The notes under the pieces are model-generated. The model was given only the letters and a program-made list of their open reading frames with translations. It was not told where the DNA came from and did no database searches. The position numbers were made by a program, and so were the translations under genes. A DNA stretch of 33,778 nucleotides from Candidatus Omnitrophota bacterium (lineage in GTDB: Bacteria; Ratteibacteria; UBA8468; B48-G9; DTJG01): positions 1 through 33,778 of the forward strand of contig JAMWBU010000020.1 in NCBI GenBank assembly GCA_023819255.1, given 5' to 3'. Shown piece by piece: positions 1 to 8,291 of the stretch (positions are counted from its first letter, which is position 1; each line of letters opens with the position of its first letter).

Positions 1-746
1 CACTTTATCTCCGTATGTTCGAAAACTGGTCCATCTTTACAGATTCTTTTATAACCATTCATTGTTTCGACAATGCATCCCTGGCAGACTCCAAGGCCAC
101 AGAACATCACATTTTCGAGAGACACATAAGTTTTGATTTTTTTCTTACCGCATAATCGACTGAGTTTTTTTAACATGGAAATTGGTCCGGCAGAAAACAC
201 AATGTCGGGTTTTTTGTGTGCGGTTTCTCTTTCAAATATTTCCAGAACAGTTGCCTTTTCTCCATAACTTCCGTCGTCTGTTGAAAGAAATTTTTCATAA
301 TTCCCATCCGGTAAAACTGAAATGAGAAGGTCTTTGCCCGTTCTTGCTCCGTAAAAAAACTTGAAATTTTTGTTTTCACATAAGAAATTTTTTGCGGCGA
401 ACAAAAGAGGCGCAACGCCTATTCCACCTGCAACAAGATAAATCATTTTTTTGCTGCTGACAGATGGAAAACCATTTCCAAGAGGGCCTATGATATCAAG
501 ATTAATTCCTTCATTTATTTCCGATAGTTTTGCGGTGCCAGGGCCTTTTATCTGAAAAACAAGTTTTATCTTGTTTTCTGTGCAACCGGCAATTGATAAT
601 GGCCTTCGCATGAAAGCACCTGTTGTAAGAATATGCACAAATTGTCCTGGTTTTGGAAATGGTTCAAGGTTATTTTCAAGAACCATTTCCACATATTTAT
701 CATTTAGAATCTTTTTTGAAAGTACTTTTACACTTTTATGCTTCAT
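1..746 (-). CDS. pyrK: Dihydroorotate dehydrogenase electron-transfer subunit, 3' end off the left edge
   Basis: This is an iron-sulfur flavoprotein that passes electrons from the class 1B dihydroorotate dehydrogenase (PyrD) to NAD+ in pyrimidine synthesis. The frame is open from ATG at 746 to the window edge, about 248 codons, so nearly the whole protein is here. Visible signs are the flavin-binding RRPLSI (about residue 47-52), GPLGNGF, the nucleotide-binding AGGIGVAPL, and near the C-terminus cysteines 216, 221, 224 and 236 in CGLGVCQGC...CKDGPVF. That cysteine pattern is the [2Fe-2S] ligand set of PyrK. The ATG overlaps the uppP stop as ATGA, so translation is coupled. PyrD would be expected just beyond the left edge. 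A related ferredoxin-NADP reductase subunit is less likely because of the CKDGPVF ending. Confidence 0.9.
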   Translation of the reverse strand, partial: MKHKSVKVLSKKILNDKYVEMVLENNLEPFPKPGQFVHILTTGAFMRRPLSIAGCTENKIKLVFQIKGPGTAKLSEINEGINLDIIGPLGNGFPSVSSKKMIYLVAGGIGVAPLLFAAKNFLCENKNFKFFYGARTGKDLLISVLPDGNYEKFLSTDDGSYGEKATVLEIFERETAHKKPDIVFSAGPISMLKKLSRLCGKKKIKTYVSLENVMFCGLGVCQGCIVETMNGYKRICKDGPVFEHTEIK

Positions 747-1516
747 AATCGTCCACCCGCAAGTGCGAACATTCCCGCAATGATTGTATAAAATCCGAAC
801 CATTTCATTCTGTTTAAACTTACAGACCTTGAAAGAATAAACAATGAAAAATATCCGGATAGGAAAGCAATTACTGTTCCTGTAATGCAGAAAAGATTAA
901 ATCCTTCAGGTTTTTTTAAAATTTCAAGAACAAAAGATCCAAAAATTGCAATAATTCCGAGCAAAAATGAAAATTCGAAAGATTTTTCTGGCTCCATACC
1001 GGATAATCTTGCCGCAGTTATTGTTGAGCCAGAGCGAGAAATCCCTGGTAGTATTGCTATTGACTGGGAAACACCAATAAAAAAAGCTGTGTAAATATTG
1101 ATTTGTTTATGATTTTTTTTCTGACTCAGGATTTCTCCGAAAATCAGGATCAGTCCGTTTATGATCCAGCAAATTCCAACAAGAGAAACTGTCGTAAATT
1201 TTTCTATTTTTTGTTCGAATGCAAGGCCTGCTATTGCCGCGGGTATGGAACCTATTAAAACATATTTCCACATTTGTTTTTCTTCTGAATATTTGGAATT
1301 TTTTATTTTTAGCAAAGAAAGAAACATTTTTTTAAGTCGCCGCGAAAAATAGAAAACAATTGCCAGAGCGCTTCCCATATGGACTGATACCATAAATGGC
1401 AGGTTATATGCGGTATGCATAAACTTTTGACCCGCATAGAAGATATGTCCGGAACTGCTTACCGGGATGAATTCTGTTATTCCCTGTAAAATACTCAATG
1501 CTATTGCTTCAATCAT
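743..1516 (-). CDS. uppP: Undecaprenyl-diphosphatase (BacA/UppP)
   Basis: This integral membrane enzyme removes one phosphate from undecaprenyl diphosphate, giving the undecaprenyl phosphate carrier used for peptidoglycan and other envelope glycans. The 257-residue length is typical or slightly short for the family. The two signature motifs are present: TEFIPVSSSGH at residues 14-24 (catalytic Glu15, Ser, His24) and PGISRSGST at 157-165 (Arg161). Several hydrophobic segments fill the rest. It is the first gene of a minus-strand unit with pyrK, sharing an ATGA overlap. It is divergent from the glycan cluster at 1577, which probably consumes the same lipid carrier. No Shine-Dalgarno sequence precedes the ATG; a promoter -10 box lies only 6 bases upstream. 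Confidence 0.94.
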   Translation of the reverse strand: MIEAIALSILQGITEFIPVSSSGHIFYAGQKFMHTAYNLPFMVSVHMGSALAIVFYFSRRLKKMFLSLLKIKNSKYSEEKQMWKYVLIGSIPAAIAGLAFEQKIEKFTTVSLVGICWIINGLILIFGEILSQKKNHKQINIYTAFFIGVSQSIAILPGISRSGSTITAARLSGMEPEKSFEFSFLLGIIAIFGSFVLEILKKPEGFNLFCITGTVIAFLSGYFSLFILSRSVSLNRMKWFGFYTIIAGMFALAGGRL

Positions 1517-1522
1517 TACAAT

Positions 1523-1531
1523 ATTTTACCA
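1523..1531 (-). promoter_or_regulatory. Extended -10 promoter for uppP-pyrK, probably leaderless
   Basis: The minus strand reads TGGTAAAAT, an extended -10 (TGn plus TAAAAT), ending 6 bases before the uppP ATG at 1516. Any -35 is weak (TTCCAA at 1552-1547, 18-base spacer). Transcription should start at or within a base or two of the start codon, and no Shine-Dalgarno sequence is present. The box position is seen; leaderless transcription is inferred. Confidence 0.5.
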
Positions 1532-1561
1532 TAATCAGCGTGATGTTTGGAACCGCGGGTG

Positions 1562-1570
1562 TGATATTAT
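1562..1570 (+). promoter_or_regulatory. Extended -10 promoter for the glycan cluster, probably leaderless
   Basis: The plus strand reads TGATATTAT, an extended -10 ending 6 bases before the ATG at 1577, the same spacing as the divergent uppP promoter. No convincing -35 was found and there is no Shine-Dalgarno sequence. The 60-base gap between the divergent genes therefore appears to hold two back-to-back extended -10 promoters. Confidence 0.45.
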
Positions 1571-1576
1571 ATTAGT

Positions 1577-2245
1577 ATGAAAATTTCAATCTTAATTCCT
1601 GTTTACAATGAGCAAGATAGCATTGCCATAGTTGTTGAAAGAGTCCTGTCTTTGAAACTGGAAAAAGAAGTTATTGTAATAGATGATGGTTCAACGGACG
1701 CCACCGGCGAAATTCTTGATTCTATTCGTTCGAAAGAAAAAAAAATCTGTGTGATTTCTCAAAAGCCAAACAGGGGAAAAGGTTCTGCTATTATAAACGG
1801 GTTAAGCAAAGCAACAGGTGATTATGTTATTATTCAGGACGCAGACTTAGAACTAGACCCTTCTGATATTATAAAATTAACTCAGGCTATTGACAGAAAC
1901 CACAGTGTTGTTTATGGCTCAAGATTTCTTGAAAAACGGAAAATTTCGTTTTTGAGTTTTCTCGCAAATAAATTCCTCACATTTCTCACCAATTTACTTT
2001 ACAGGGCAAAACTTACAGATATGGAAACCTGCTACAAGCTTTGCAGAAAGGATATCTTGCTCGAACTTGGACTGAAATCAAAAAGGTTTGAAATTGAACC
2101 GGAAATAACCTGCAAAATTCTGAAAAAGGGCTATAAGATAAGGGAGGTTTCTATCTCATATAATCCAAGAAAAATCGGAAAGAAAATTGGATGGGTTGAC
2201 GGATTTAAGGCGATATTCGCTATTTTAAAATACAGGATAACATGA
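1577..2245 (+). CDS. GT2 glycosyltransferase, polyprenyl-phosphate sugar synthase type
   Basis: This is a 222-residue GT-A fold family 2 transferase. It probably transfers a sugar from a nucleotide donor onto a polyprenyl phosphate at the cytoplasmic face. Motifs are the N-terminal ISILIPVYNE, the nucleotide-binding VIDDGSTD (about residues 34-41), GKGSAI, and the DAD metal site in IIQDADLELDP (about 91-101). The tail ends in a basic amphipathic stretch and there is no C-terminal membrane domain, as in soluble DPM1-like enzymes. It is a close paralogue of the gene at 9445, with shared blocks throughout. Its stop overlaps the next ATG (ATGA). It is the first gene of the plus-strand cluster and lacks a Shine-Dalgarno sequence. 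Donor and product cannot be read from sequence. Confidence 0.85.
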   Translation: MKISILIPVYNEQDSIAIVVERVLSLKLEKEVIVIDDGSTDATGEILDSIRSKEKKICVISQKPNRGKGSAIINGLSKATGDYVIIQDADLELDPSDIIKLTQAIDRNHSVVYGSRFLEKRKISFLSFLANKFLTFLTNLLYRAKLTDMETCYKLCRKDILLELGLKSKRFEIEPEITCKILKKGYKIREVSISYNPRKIGKKIGWVDGFKAIFAILKYRIT

Positions 2246-3948
2246 TTAAAAAGACAGTCTTTTTTCTGATAATTGCAGCCTGTGGTCTCTTTCTTCACAC
2301 AAAAGGTATAAACTGGGGAATACCAGACAGAGAGCGGATTTCTCTTGTATTTGGGGATGCGGAAATTGTTCAGGATATGGTTGAGCCAATGCTTTCAACT
2401 CATCTTGAAATACAGAAAATGCAGATTTATTATGGGGCCTCCTATTCTCCTGATTATGATACATCCAGAAAGATGACAGTGATTGTTAACAATAAGAAGA
2501 AAAATGTGTCTCTGGAAATAATCAATTCGATGAGAAGCTATCTGCTAAGAACATATGGTGCTGACGAGCAGGCTGTTTTAGCAAGTTTAAGCAAAATGAA
2601 TCCTGCAAAACTGGATTTCAATCCACATTTTTTTGAGTATGGTGGCACCTATCTTTATCCCATGGCTGCATTCTTGAAATTATGTGAACTGTGCGGCTTG
2701 GTTAATCTTAAAAATGATATGCGTTCATATTTCCTTCACCCTGAAGAAGTGGGGAAATTATATACATTTTCCAGATTGTTTGGTGTTATTTTTTTCATCC
2801 CCTCGGCATTTGTTTTATTTTTCCTTCTTTTAAGGATTACCCGCGATAACAAGCATGCTTTTATTCTGACTCTTCTTTTTATTTCTGTGCCAGGTTTCAC
2901 AATCTGGTCGCATTATTTAAAGCCATATACTTCAGGGTTGTTATGGGTTGTTTGTTCTCTCTATTTTATTTTCAAATACGTTGATGAAAGAGCAAATTCA
3001 TCTCTTGTGTTATCTTCGATTTTTGCTGGGTTTTCAATGGGCAGTTTACTTTCATATGGATATGTTTTCGTCTCAGTTGTCTTTTCTGTAATATTTACCT
3101 GTCCAGAACCGAAGTCGCTTTTGAAAAATCTTTTGATATGTTTTGTATGTTTCATTTCCTCGTATTTGATCACAAATCCTTATGTAATTTTATCCTTCAG
3201 TGAGTTTATCAACGAGATTTCCTATATCCAGTCATACTGGAAAGGTTCTGCGGGTTTTGATAATCTCGGATATTTTCTGCTGACATCGTTGAGATACGGG
3301 CTTGGCACAGGCATATGGATAATCTTTATATTTTATCTATTTGTTTTGTTTGTCAGACCTGATAAAAAAGCACGGGTGATTCTATTCAGTTTATTGCCTG
3401 CGCTTATATACTTTGGCATCGGTACTGGTAGATGGGTTCATTATTCCTTTATAATTTATCCATACATCTTTTTGATTATTGCCATCGGCTTTTCAAAGAT
3501 TAGCAAAAGTTTTTCCTTTTTGACAGCCGCTATTGTGTTTATATGGACATTCATATTTAGCTTCAGCCACATTAACCTTTTTTCTTGCGAGAACACTCGC
3601 ACTCTTGCTGGCAGATGGATTAATGAAAATATCCCTGAAAAAACAGGTATTGGTCTTCTTGAGGCGCCTTCTCCATGGAGATGTCCTCCATTTCAGTATC
3701 TGAAATACAACATCTTTATCGAAGGTCCGGAATACAACAGAGCCCAGTATTATGTTGTCAGTCAGTACCAGTGGTTAAGAGGAAGCTCTCTGGAAAAAAT
3801 GGAAGAAAGATTTTCTAAATACGAACTTTTAAAGGAATTTAGAAAAGATGCGACATTTTTGAAATGGAAGTTCATTCAATCTGAAAATATTCCTTATGAT
3901 TGGTGTCATCCAAACCCTGTTATTCGTATATGGAAAAAAAGAACTTGA
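2242..3948 (+). CDS. GT-C membrane glycosyltransferase (PMT/ArnT-like), subfamily A
   Basis: This 568-residue multi-span protein is likely to use a lipid-phosphate-linked sugar to glycosylate an acceptor outside the cytoplasmic membrane. An N-terminal membrane segment (about 5-22) is followed by GINWGIPD and a long polar loop to about residue 125. That loop contains the acidic ADEQ (107-110) and FNPHFFEYGG (126-135), followed by many hydrophobic segments. The last 110 or so residues form a soluble domain starting at ENTRTLAGRWINENI. Two other proteins here, at 5162 and 16791, share the same order: WG(I/L)PD, (A/P)DE(Q/H), and the terminal domain. The acidic pair in the first loop is the expected catalytic site of GT-C enzymes (inference). 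AGGA precedes the start and the ATG overlaps the previous stop. Confidence 0.8.
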   Translation: MIKKTVFFLIIAACGLFLHTKGINWGIPDRERISLVFGDAEIVQDMVEPMLSTHLEIQKMQIYYGASYSPDYDTSRKMTVIVNNKKKNVSLEIINSMRSYLLRTYGADEQAVLASLSKMNPAKLDFNPHFFEYGGTYLYPMAAFLKLCELCGLVNLKNDMRSYFLHPEEVGKLYTFSRLFGVIFFIPSAFVLFFLLLRITRDNKHAFILTLLFISVPGFTIWSHYLKPYTSGLLWVVCSLYFIFKYVDERANSSLVLSSIFAGFSMGSLLSYGYVFVSVVFSVIFTCPEPKSLLKNLLICFVCFISSYLITNPYVILSFSEFINEISYIQSYWKGSAGFDNLGYFLLTSLRYGLGTGIWIIFIFYLFVLFVRPDKKARVILFSLLPALIYFGIGTGRWVHYSFIIYPYIFLIIAIGFSKISKSFSFLTAAIVFIWTFIFSFSHINLFSCENTRTLAGRWINENIPEKTGIGLLEAPSPWRCPPFQYLKYNIFIEGPEYNRAQYYVVSQYQWLRGSSLEKMEERFSKYELLKEFRKDATFLKWKFIQSENIPYDWCHPNPVIRIWKKRT

Positions 3949-5165
3949 AAGTCCTGTTATCAATTTTTCTTGTTGCGCTTGTGTTAAGGACAGGATTTAT
4001 ACTCACGCTTGACAATTCAGTTGATGTGTGGGGTGATTGGTGGGATGAACTTGGCTGGAAGATTACCAGTGGACAGGGCTTCTGGGTGAATAATCCTTAT
4101 TATTCCACAGGACCTGTTTTTTATGCGTGGCGACCGCCTGGTTTTCCTTTATTTCTTTCTGTTGTATATTTCTTCTCTGGACATAATTTTCTTGCTGCAA
4201 AGATTGCACTGGCTATACTTGGCTCTTTATCATGTATAGTGGTTTTTTTACTTGCTTACGAATTTTTTTCAAATACTAAAGTTGCTTCCCTCACAGCCTT
4301 CATATATGCCTTTTATCCGCCAGGTATTTTCTGGACAGGTTATCTATCGCCTGTTACTCTTGAAATTTTTCTTTCGCTTGTTATTGTTTATTTGTTTTAT
4401 CTCGGCGGAAAAGGAAGAAAACTGAAATTATTCTTACTGTCAGGCATTGTGGCTGGCTGCGGGATTTTAACAAGATCACTGTTTGCTGTTTTTTTGCCTG
4501 CGGTTTTTTTATGGCTTCTGGCTGTTCACGGCTTTAAATTTTCGTTCAAAGCGACGATTTTAACTATTTTTGCGTGTTTTTTAATTGTGTCTCCCTGGGT
4601 GATAAGAAATTATAATATTTTTGGAAAACCCGTTTTTACTTCTACAGAAGGGGGCGTGGTCTGTTATATTGCAAATAATGAAAAATCAATTTATCAGCCA
4701 TCCGGCTACTGGGATCCAACAGGAAATATCAATGAAACCATTATTAAGAATGTGATTGGATTATCGGAGTTAGAAGCGAACACATATTTCTATAAAGCCG
4801 CTTTTAAGTTTATTAGAGAAAATCCATTAAAATACAGGCGACTTGTGGCGGACAGATTCTTCAGGTTCTGGAAACCCGCTCCACATACATTTTCGGGACC
4901 GGGAGAAAATTATGATTTCCGTCATGTGATAATTGCGCTTCTTACAAATCTGCCTGTTTTCATTCTTGCTGGATTCGGGTTTTTGTTTTCGTTTCGTAAT
5001 CTAAAATATTACCTGTTGATTTATCTGGTAGTCACATTGTGGTCTTTGCCCATAATATTGTTTTTTAAGACCGTAATAAGATACAGGGAGCCATTAATGC
5101 CTTTTTTGATAATTCTTGCTGTGACAGGCATAAAGGGTTTTTATTCATTGAGAAAAAGAAAATGA
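3930..5165 (+). CDS. GT-C membrane glycosyltransferase (GT39/ArnT-like), subfamily B
   Basis: This is a 411-residue polytopic membrane protein of the dolichyl-phosphate-mannose mannosyltransferase/ArnT group. After the first membrane segment comes an acidic loop (WGDWWDELGWKITSGQGF) and AWRPPGFPLF, the pattern typical of PMT_2-type enzymes. Farther on are SPWVIRNY and a C-terminal cluster of hydrophobic segments. It is a paralogue of the gene at 8264: (Y/W)RPP, (S/T)PW(V/I)IRNY and FLRFW or FFRFW occur in both. The ATG at 3930 begins inside the last codons of the preceding gene (19-base overlap) without a clear Shine-Dalgarno sequence. A TTG at 3945, overlapping the preceding stop, is an alternative start. 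Donor and acceptor are unknown. Confidence 0.78.
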   Translation: MEKKNLKVLLSIFLVALVLRTGFILTLDNSVDVWGDWWDELGWKITSGQGFWVNNPYYSTGPVFYAWRPPGFPLFLSVVYFFSGHNFLAAKIALAILGSLSCIVVFLLAYEFFSNTKVASLTAFIYAFYPPGIFWTGYLSPVTLEIFLSLVIVYLFYLGGKGRKLKLFLLSGIVAGCGILTRSLFAVFLPAVFLWLLAVHGFKFSFKATILTIFACFLIVSPWVIRNYNIFGKPVFTSTEGGVVCYIANNEKSIYQPSGYWDPTGNINETIIKNVIGLSELEANTYFYKAAFKFIRENPLKYRRLVADRFFRFWKPAPHTFSGPGENYDFRHVIIALLTNLPVFILAGFGFLFSFRNLKYYLLIYLVVTLWSLPIILFFKTVIRYREPLMPFLIILAVTGIKGFYSLRKRK

Positions 5166-6909
5166 AGGGAAGGAAAAATCTTTTTTTCTCATATGTGTTT
5201 TTCTTGTTTCTTTTTTTCTTAACATTATCGCAATACAGTGGGGATTGCCGGATAAAGGGATGGTTGATCTTGTTACAGGAGATAGTAAGCTTCTTGAATC
5301 TTTAACTCCAATTATGGTGGAGACAAGAAGGGAAATAAGACAAATGATTAAAATTCCCGGGGATAAGTATTCTGATATCTACAATGAAAACAAAGTCGTC
5401 AGCATAGAATACGGCAATCGCAGATTTAATTTAACACCGGGACAGATAAATGCGATACGCACATATTTGTTGAGAACATACTATCCTGATGAGCATATAA
5501 CCATAGTTGCTTTGACAAATATCAATCCACGGAAAAAACAATTCAGTCCAGAGGTTTTAATCCCAGGTGCTTTCTATGTTTATTCAACCGGATTATATCT
5601 TGCAATATGCCATTATTTCGGGATTATAAAGATAACCAATAATCTTGATTTTTATCTCGCCAATCCTGGCGAAATGGCCAGGATTTATTTGTTGATAAGA
5701 TTTCTTAATTTAATCGCATTTTTTTTCAGCATTTATCTGGTCTGGATGACTGGAAAAACGATATGGAATGAAAAAGTTGGTCTAATCTCTTCTTTCTTAT
5801 TTGGAGTATCTCCTGTTTTAAATCTATGGAATCATTTCGGCTACTATTACACTTTTTCTCTTCCTTTTGTAATTCTTGCTTTTTTCTTTAGCGCGAGAAT
5901 TCTTATGAATAATATTACTAAAGATTACGCGCTTGCCGGCGTTTTTTCGGGTATTTCCATGTCCATTGTTATGCTTTATGGAATGTCTGTTTCTTTTTTG
6001 CTTGTGTCTTGCTTAATGGTTCTGACCAGTAGCAGCGCAGGATATATCTCTAAAGAAACCGTAAAGAAGGTTCTGATAGGTTTGACATCGATGCTCTGTG
6101 CCTTTTTTGTTATAAACATATTTTTGCTGGCAGATTTTAAGACACTTTGTAAACTTATAAAATTTGAACAGGGGGATTTTATTTTTTCGCCACAACCATT
6201 TTTCTTTATATTTGGTTCTTTAAAATCAGCCGTCGGCTGGCCATTTTTGCTGGCTGCGATGGCAGGATATATTCTATTGTTTATTAAAAAAGACAGATTT
6301 AATTTATTTTTTGCAGTGTCAACGATACTGCCTCTCATTGTTTTATTCTGTTTCTCTCCATGGTATGCCAGGAGGGCCATTTTTCTTGTACCTTTTCTGG
6401 CTTTATCCTCAGGTATATTTTGTGATTGGTTGAAAAAGAAAAGCTTAATTGCAGGAAATATCTTTTTATTGTTTACTCTGGCTTTTACTTTCGTTTATTC
6501 AGCGGCATTCACGGAAACTTTTGCGAGGGAAAACACACGTGAAAAAGCAGGTAGATGGATTAATGCCAATATACAAGATAATTCTAAGATAGGATTGTTG
6601 CAGTTGCCTGCGCCTTACAGAACCCCTCCTTTTCATTTCTGGAGGTATAAACTGATTGGTATTAACTGGGATAAGAAAGCTCTTGAACAATTTCGACCGG
6701 ATTATTTCATTATTAGTGAATACGAAACACAGTCGATTGACGAAGCAAAAGTTTACAGTTTTTTTGAAAATTATTCAAAGATAAAGGAATTCAAAAAAAC
6801 TCCTTCGTTTGCGGGCATATCTTTCAATAGAACGAGATTTTCAGCCAGGGATTTCTGGATTTCCAGTCCTTGTATTACAATTTATAAGAGAAAAAATGTG
6901 GAAAGATAA
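5162..6909 (+). CDS. GT-C membrane glycosyltransferase, subfamily A, with an apparent -1 frameshift in a 7-T tract
   Basis: Paralogue of the proteins at 2242 and 16791: IQWGLPDKG, YPDEH, a polytopic core, and a C-terminal domain beginning ENTREKAGRWINANI. The body reads from about 5188 to 6909. In that frame there is no ATG, GTG or TTG before TTG 5245, which would remove the first membrane segment. The ATG at 5162, which overlaps the previous stop as ATGA, lies in another frame. Adding one T to the 7-T run at 5181-5187 joins the two and gives a start MKGRKNLFFLICVFLVSFF, closely like the paralogues, and about 582 residues in total. The cause may be a sequencing or assembly error, a phase-variable tract, polymerase slippage, or a real lesion. 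The body shows no other damage, which argues that the gene is in use. Confidence 0.72.
5181..5187 (+). repeat. 7-T homopolymer at the frame break of the GT-C gene
   Basis: A run of seven T follows C at 5180, and a second 7-T run lies at 5211-5217. Restoring the coding frame between ATG 5162 and the body of the gene needs one extra base here. Only a change at or near the first run keeps the paralogue-like residues FFLICVFLVSFF. Confidence 0.6.
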
Positions 6910-7555
6910 AAAGGTATCGGTGATTTTCCCCACATACAATGAGAAGGGCTCGATAAGACATGCTATTGAGGATTTTTTTGCTTCTGGTTTTGTTGACGAA
7001 ATAATCGTTGTTAATAATAATGCCGTTGATGGCACTGACCAGCAGGTTAAGAAAACCAGTGCAAAACTTGTTTATGAAAAAAGACAGGGATACGGTTATG
7101 CCATCTGGAAGGGTCTGGAAGAAGCAACAGGCGATCTTTTGATCATTTCCGAACCTGATGGAACATTTTCAGGAAGGGATGTTATCAAGCTTCTTGCCTA
7201 CAGCGATGATTTTGATTATGTTCTTGGAACAAGAACAACCAGAGAACTTATATGGCAGGGCGCCAATATGGGATTTTTTCTAAAATGGGGAAACTGGGCG
7301 GTGGCAAAGATGCTTGAATTTTTATACAACACCACCACTCTTACAGATGTTGGTTGTACCATGCGATTGATATCAAAAAAACTTTATAACAATCTTAGAC
7401 CTTATTTTACAGTTGGAACCCAGCATTTTGGACCTGAACTTACAATCCTTGTTGCAAAAAATAAAGTCAGATTTATGGAGATTCCCGTTAATTATAAACC
7501 AAGGGTTGGTGAATCTTCTGTAACAGGGAGTTTCAGAGAGGCATTTGTCCTTTGA
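6896..7555 (+). CDS. GT2 glycosyltransferase, ended by an in-frame TGA before a conserved-looking tail
   Basis: This 219-residue GT-A transferase has VSVIFPTYNEKGS, VNNNAVDGT and the acidic EPDGTFSG in place of a standard DAD motif. GTRTTRE, TTLTDVGCTMR and YKPRVGESSVTG are also present. It matches the polyprenyl-phosphate sugar synthase group. The start chosen is ATG 6896, 14 bases before the end of the preceding gene; an upstream TTG would add a stretch unlike any relative. The stop TGA at 7553 follows SFREAFVL. Reading on in the same frame gives MKMIWLIIRYRFKRSRKK, the sort of hydrophobic-basic tail other GT2 members have, with TGA standing where a Gly codon (GGA) would fit. The shortened form keeps the whole GT-A core and may still be active. 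Confidence 0.8.
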   Translation: MWKDKKVSVIFPTYNEKGSIRHAIEDFFASGFVDEIIVVNNNAVDGTDQQVKKTSAKLVYEKRQGYGYAIWKGLEEATGDLLIISEPDGTFSGRDVIKLLAYSDDFDYVLGTRTTRELIWQGANMGFFLKWGNWAVAKMLEFLYNTTTLTDVGCTMRLISKKLYNNLRPYFTVGTQHFGPELTILVAKNKVRFMEIPVNYKPRVGESSVTGSFREAFVL

Positions 7556-7636
7556 ATGAAAATGATCTGGTTGATAATTCGTTATAGATTTAAAAGATCA
7601 CGGAAAAAAAATGATACTTGCCTATCACAGGATTAA
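7553..7636 (+). other. In-frame extension of the GT2 gene beyond TGA 7553
   Basis: The 55 bases between 7555 and the deacetylase ATG at 7611 are the only sizeable gap in the first part of the glycan cluster. They stay open in the GT2 frame for 26 codons, to TAA at 7634-7636. The encoded tail resembles the C-termini of the GT2 paralogues (hydrophobic stretch, then KYR or RYRF and basic residues). If read through, it would overlap the next gene by 26 bases, as is usual in this cluster. It could be a recent nonsense mutation, a base-call error, or readthrough. Confidence 0.5.
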
Positions 7637-8291
7637 TCCCTGGTATCCTGGTGATGCACTGAGTGTTTCTCCAGAGATGTTTGAAAGGCAAATAAAATTT
7701 CTGCTTGAAAAAGGATTTGAACCTGTTTCTCTTTATCAGTATACCGATGAAAAAGAGAGAATCAAAAAGAAATTTTGTGTCACTTTTGACGATGGTTTTG
7801 TTGATAACTTTATTTTTGCATTTCCTGTGCTAAAAAAATACGGGATTAAAGCAACGATCTTCATTACCGCTCATTTCGTTGGCACAGACAGGTTGCATCG
7901 AAATTACACCGACAGAGAAAAAGACAGGTGTTTAAGATGGAAAGAGGTTCAGGAGATGTTGCGCGCAAACATTGATTTTGGTTCTCATTCTCTCCGGCAT
8001 CCCGATCTTACCACGCTTGATAGAAAACAGGCGTGGGACGAGATTTTTGAATCGAAAAAATTTATTCAGAAAAATACTGGAAGAAAAGTTGATTTTTTCT
8101 GCTATCCCTATGGCAGGCAGAACAAAAAAATAAGAGAAATGGTTAAAAATGCAGGATACCTTGGAGCAGTTGTTACAAACTGGAAGGATAAGCCGGATAG
8201 ATATGCTTTACCCAGGATCGGGGTTTACGGACACAATTCTTTTTTTATATTCAGGATGAAATTATGCTTACAAAGAATTCGTGGAAGATAG
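7611..8291 (+). CDS. Polysaccharide deacetylase (NodB-homology domain)
   Basis: This 226-residue carbohydrate esterase family 4 type protein would remove acetyl (or formyl) groups from an amino sugar, using a divalent metal. The NodB motifs are visible: TFDDGF with Asp60-Asp61 (catalytic base and metal ligand), SHSLRHPDL with metal ligands His126 and His130, and CYPYG. There is no signal peptide, so it appears cytoplasmic and may act on a nucleotide- or lipid-linked sugar. An ArnD-like role, deformylating or deacetylating an undecaprenyl-linked aminosugar, is possible given the neighbouring GT2 and ArnT-like genes. The upstream sequence is A-rich with only a weak ribosome site. The end overlaps the next gene by 28 bases. 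Confidence 0.87.
   Translation: MILAYHRINPWYPGDALSVSPEMFERQIKFLLEKGFEPVSLYQYTDEKERIKKKFCVTFDDGFVDNFIFAFPVLKKYGIKATIFITAHFVGTDRLHRNYTDREKDRCLRWKEVQEMLRANIDFGSHSLRHPDLTTLDRKQAWDEIFESKKFIQKNTGRKVDFFCYPYGRQNKKIREMVKNAGYLGAVVTNWKDKPDRYALPRIGVYGHNSFFIFRMKLCLQRIRGR

Noticed and set aside
3900..3932. TTG 3900 as start of the second GT-C gene
   Set aside because: The added residues are just the other frame of the preceding gene's end; family-like sequence begins at ATG 3930.
5245..5247. TTG 5245 as the true start of the GT-C gene
   Set aside because: It would delete the first membrane segment and half of the WGLPD motif shared with the paralogues, and no ribosome site precedes it. A frame break in the T tract explains the data better.
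5976..6380. Minus-strand open frame of 134 codons inside the GT-C gene
   Set aside because: It lies opposite hydrophobic membrane segments whose codon composition often leaves the other strand open. No start signal or recognisable domain.
7553..7555. UGA read as glycine (genetic code 25) or as selenocysteine
   Set aside because: UGA ends many other genes here exactly at ATGA overlaps (745-743, 2243-2245, 3946-3948, 5163-5165, 9446-9448 and others), so it is a normal stop. No Sec-type hairpin or family with Cys/Sec at that place is evident.
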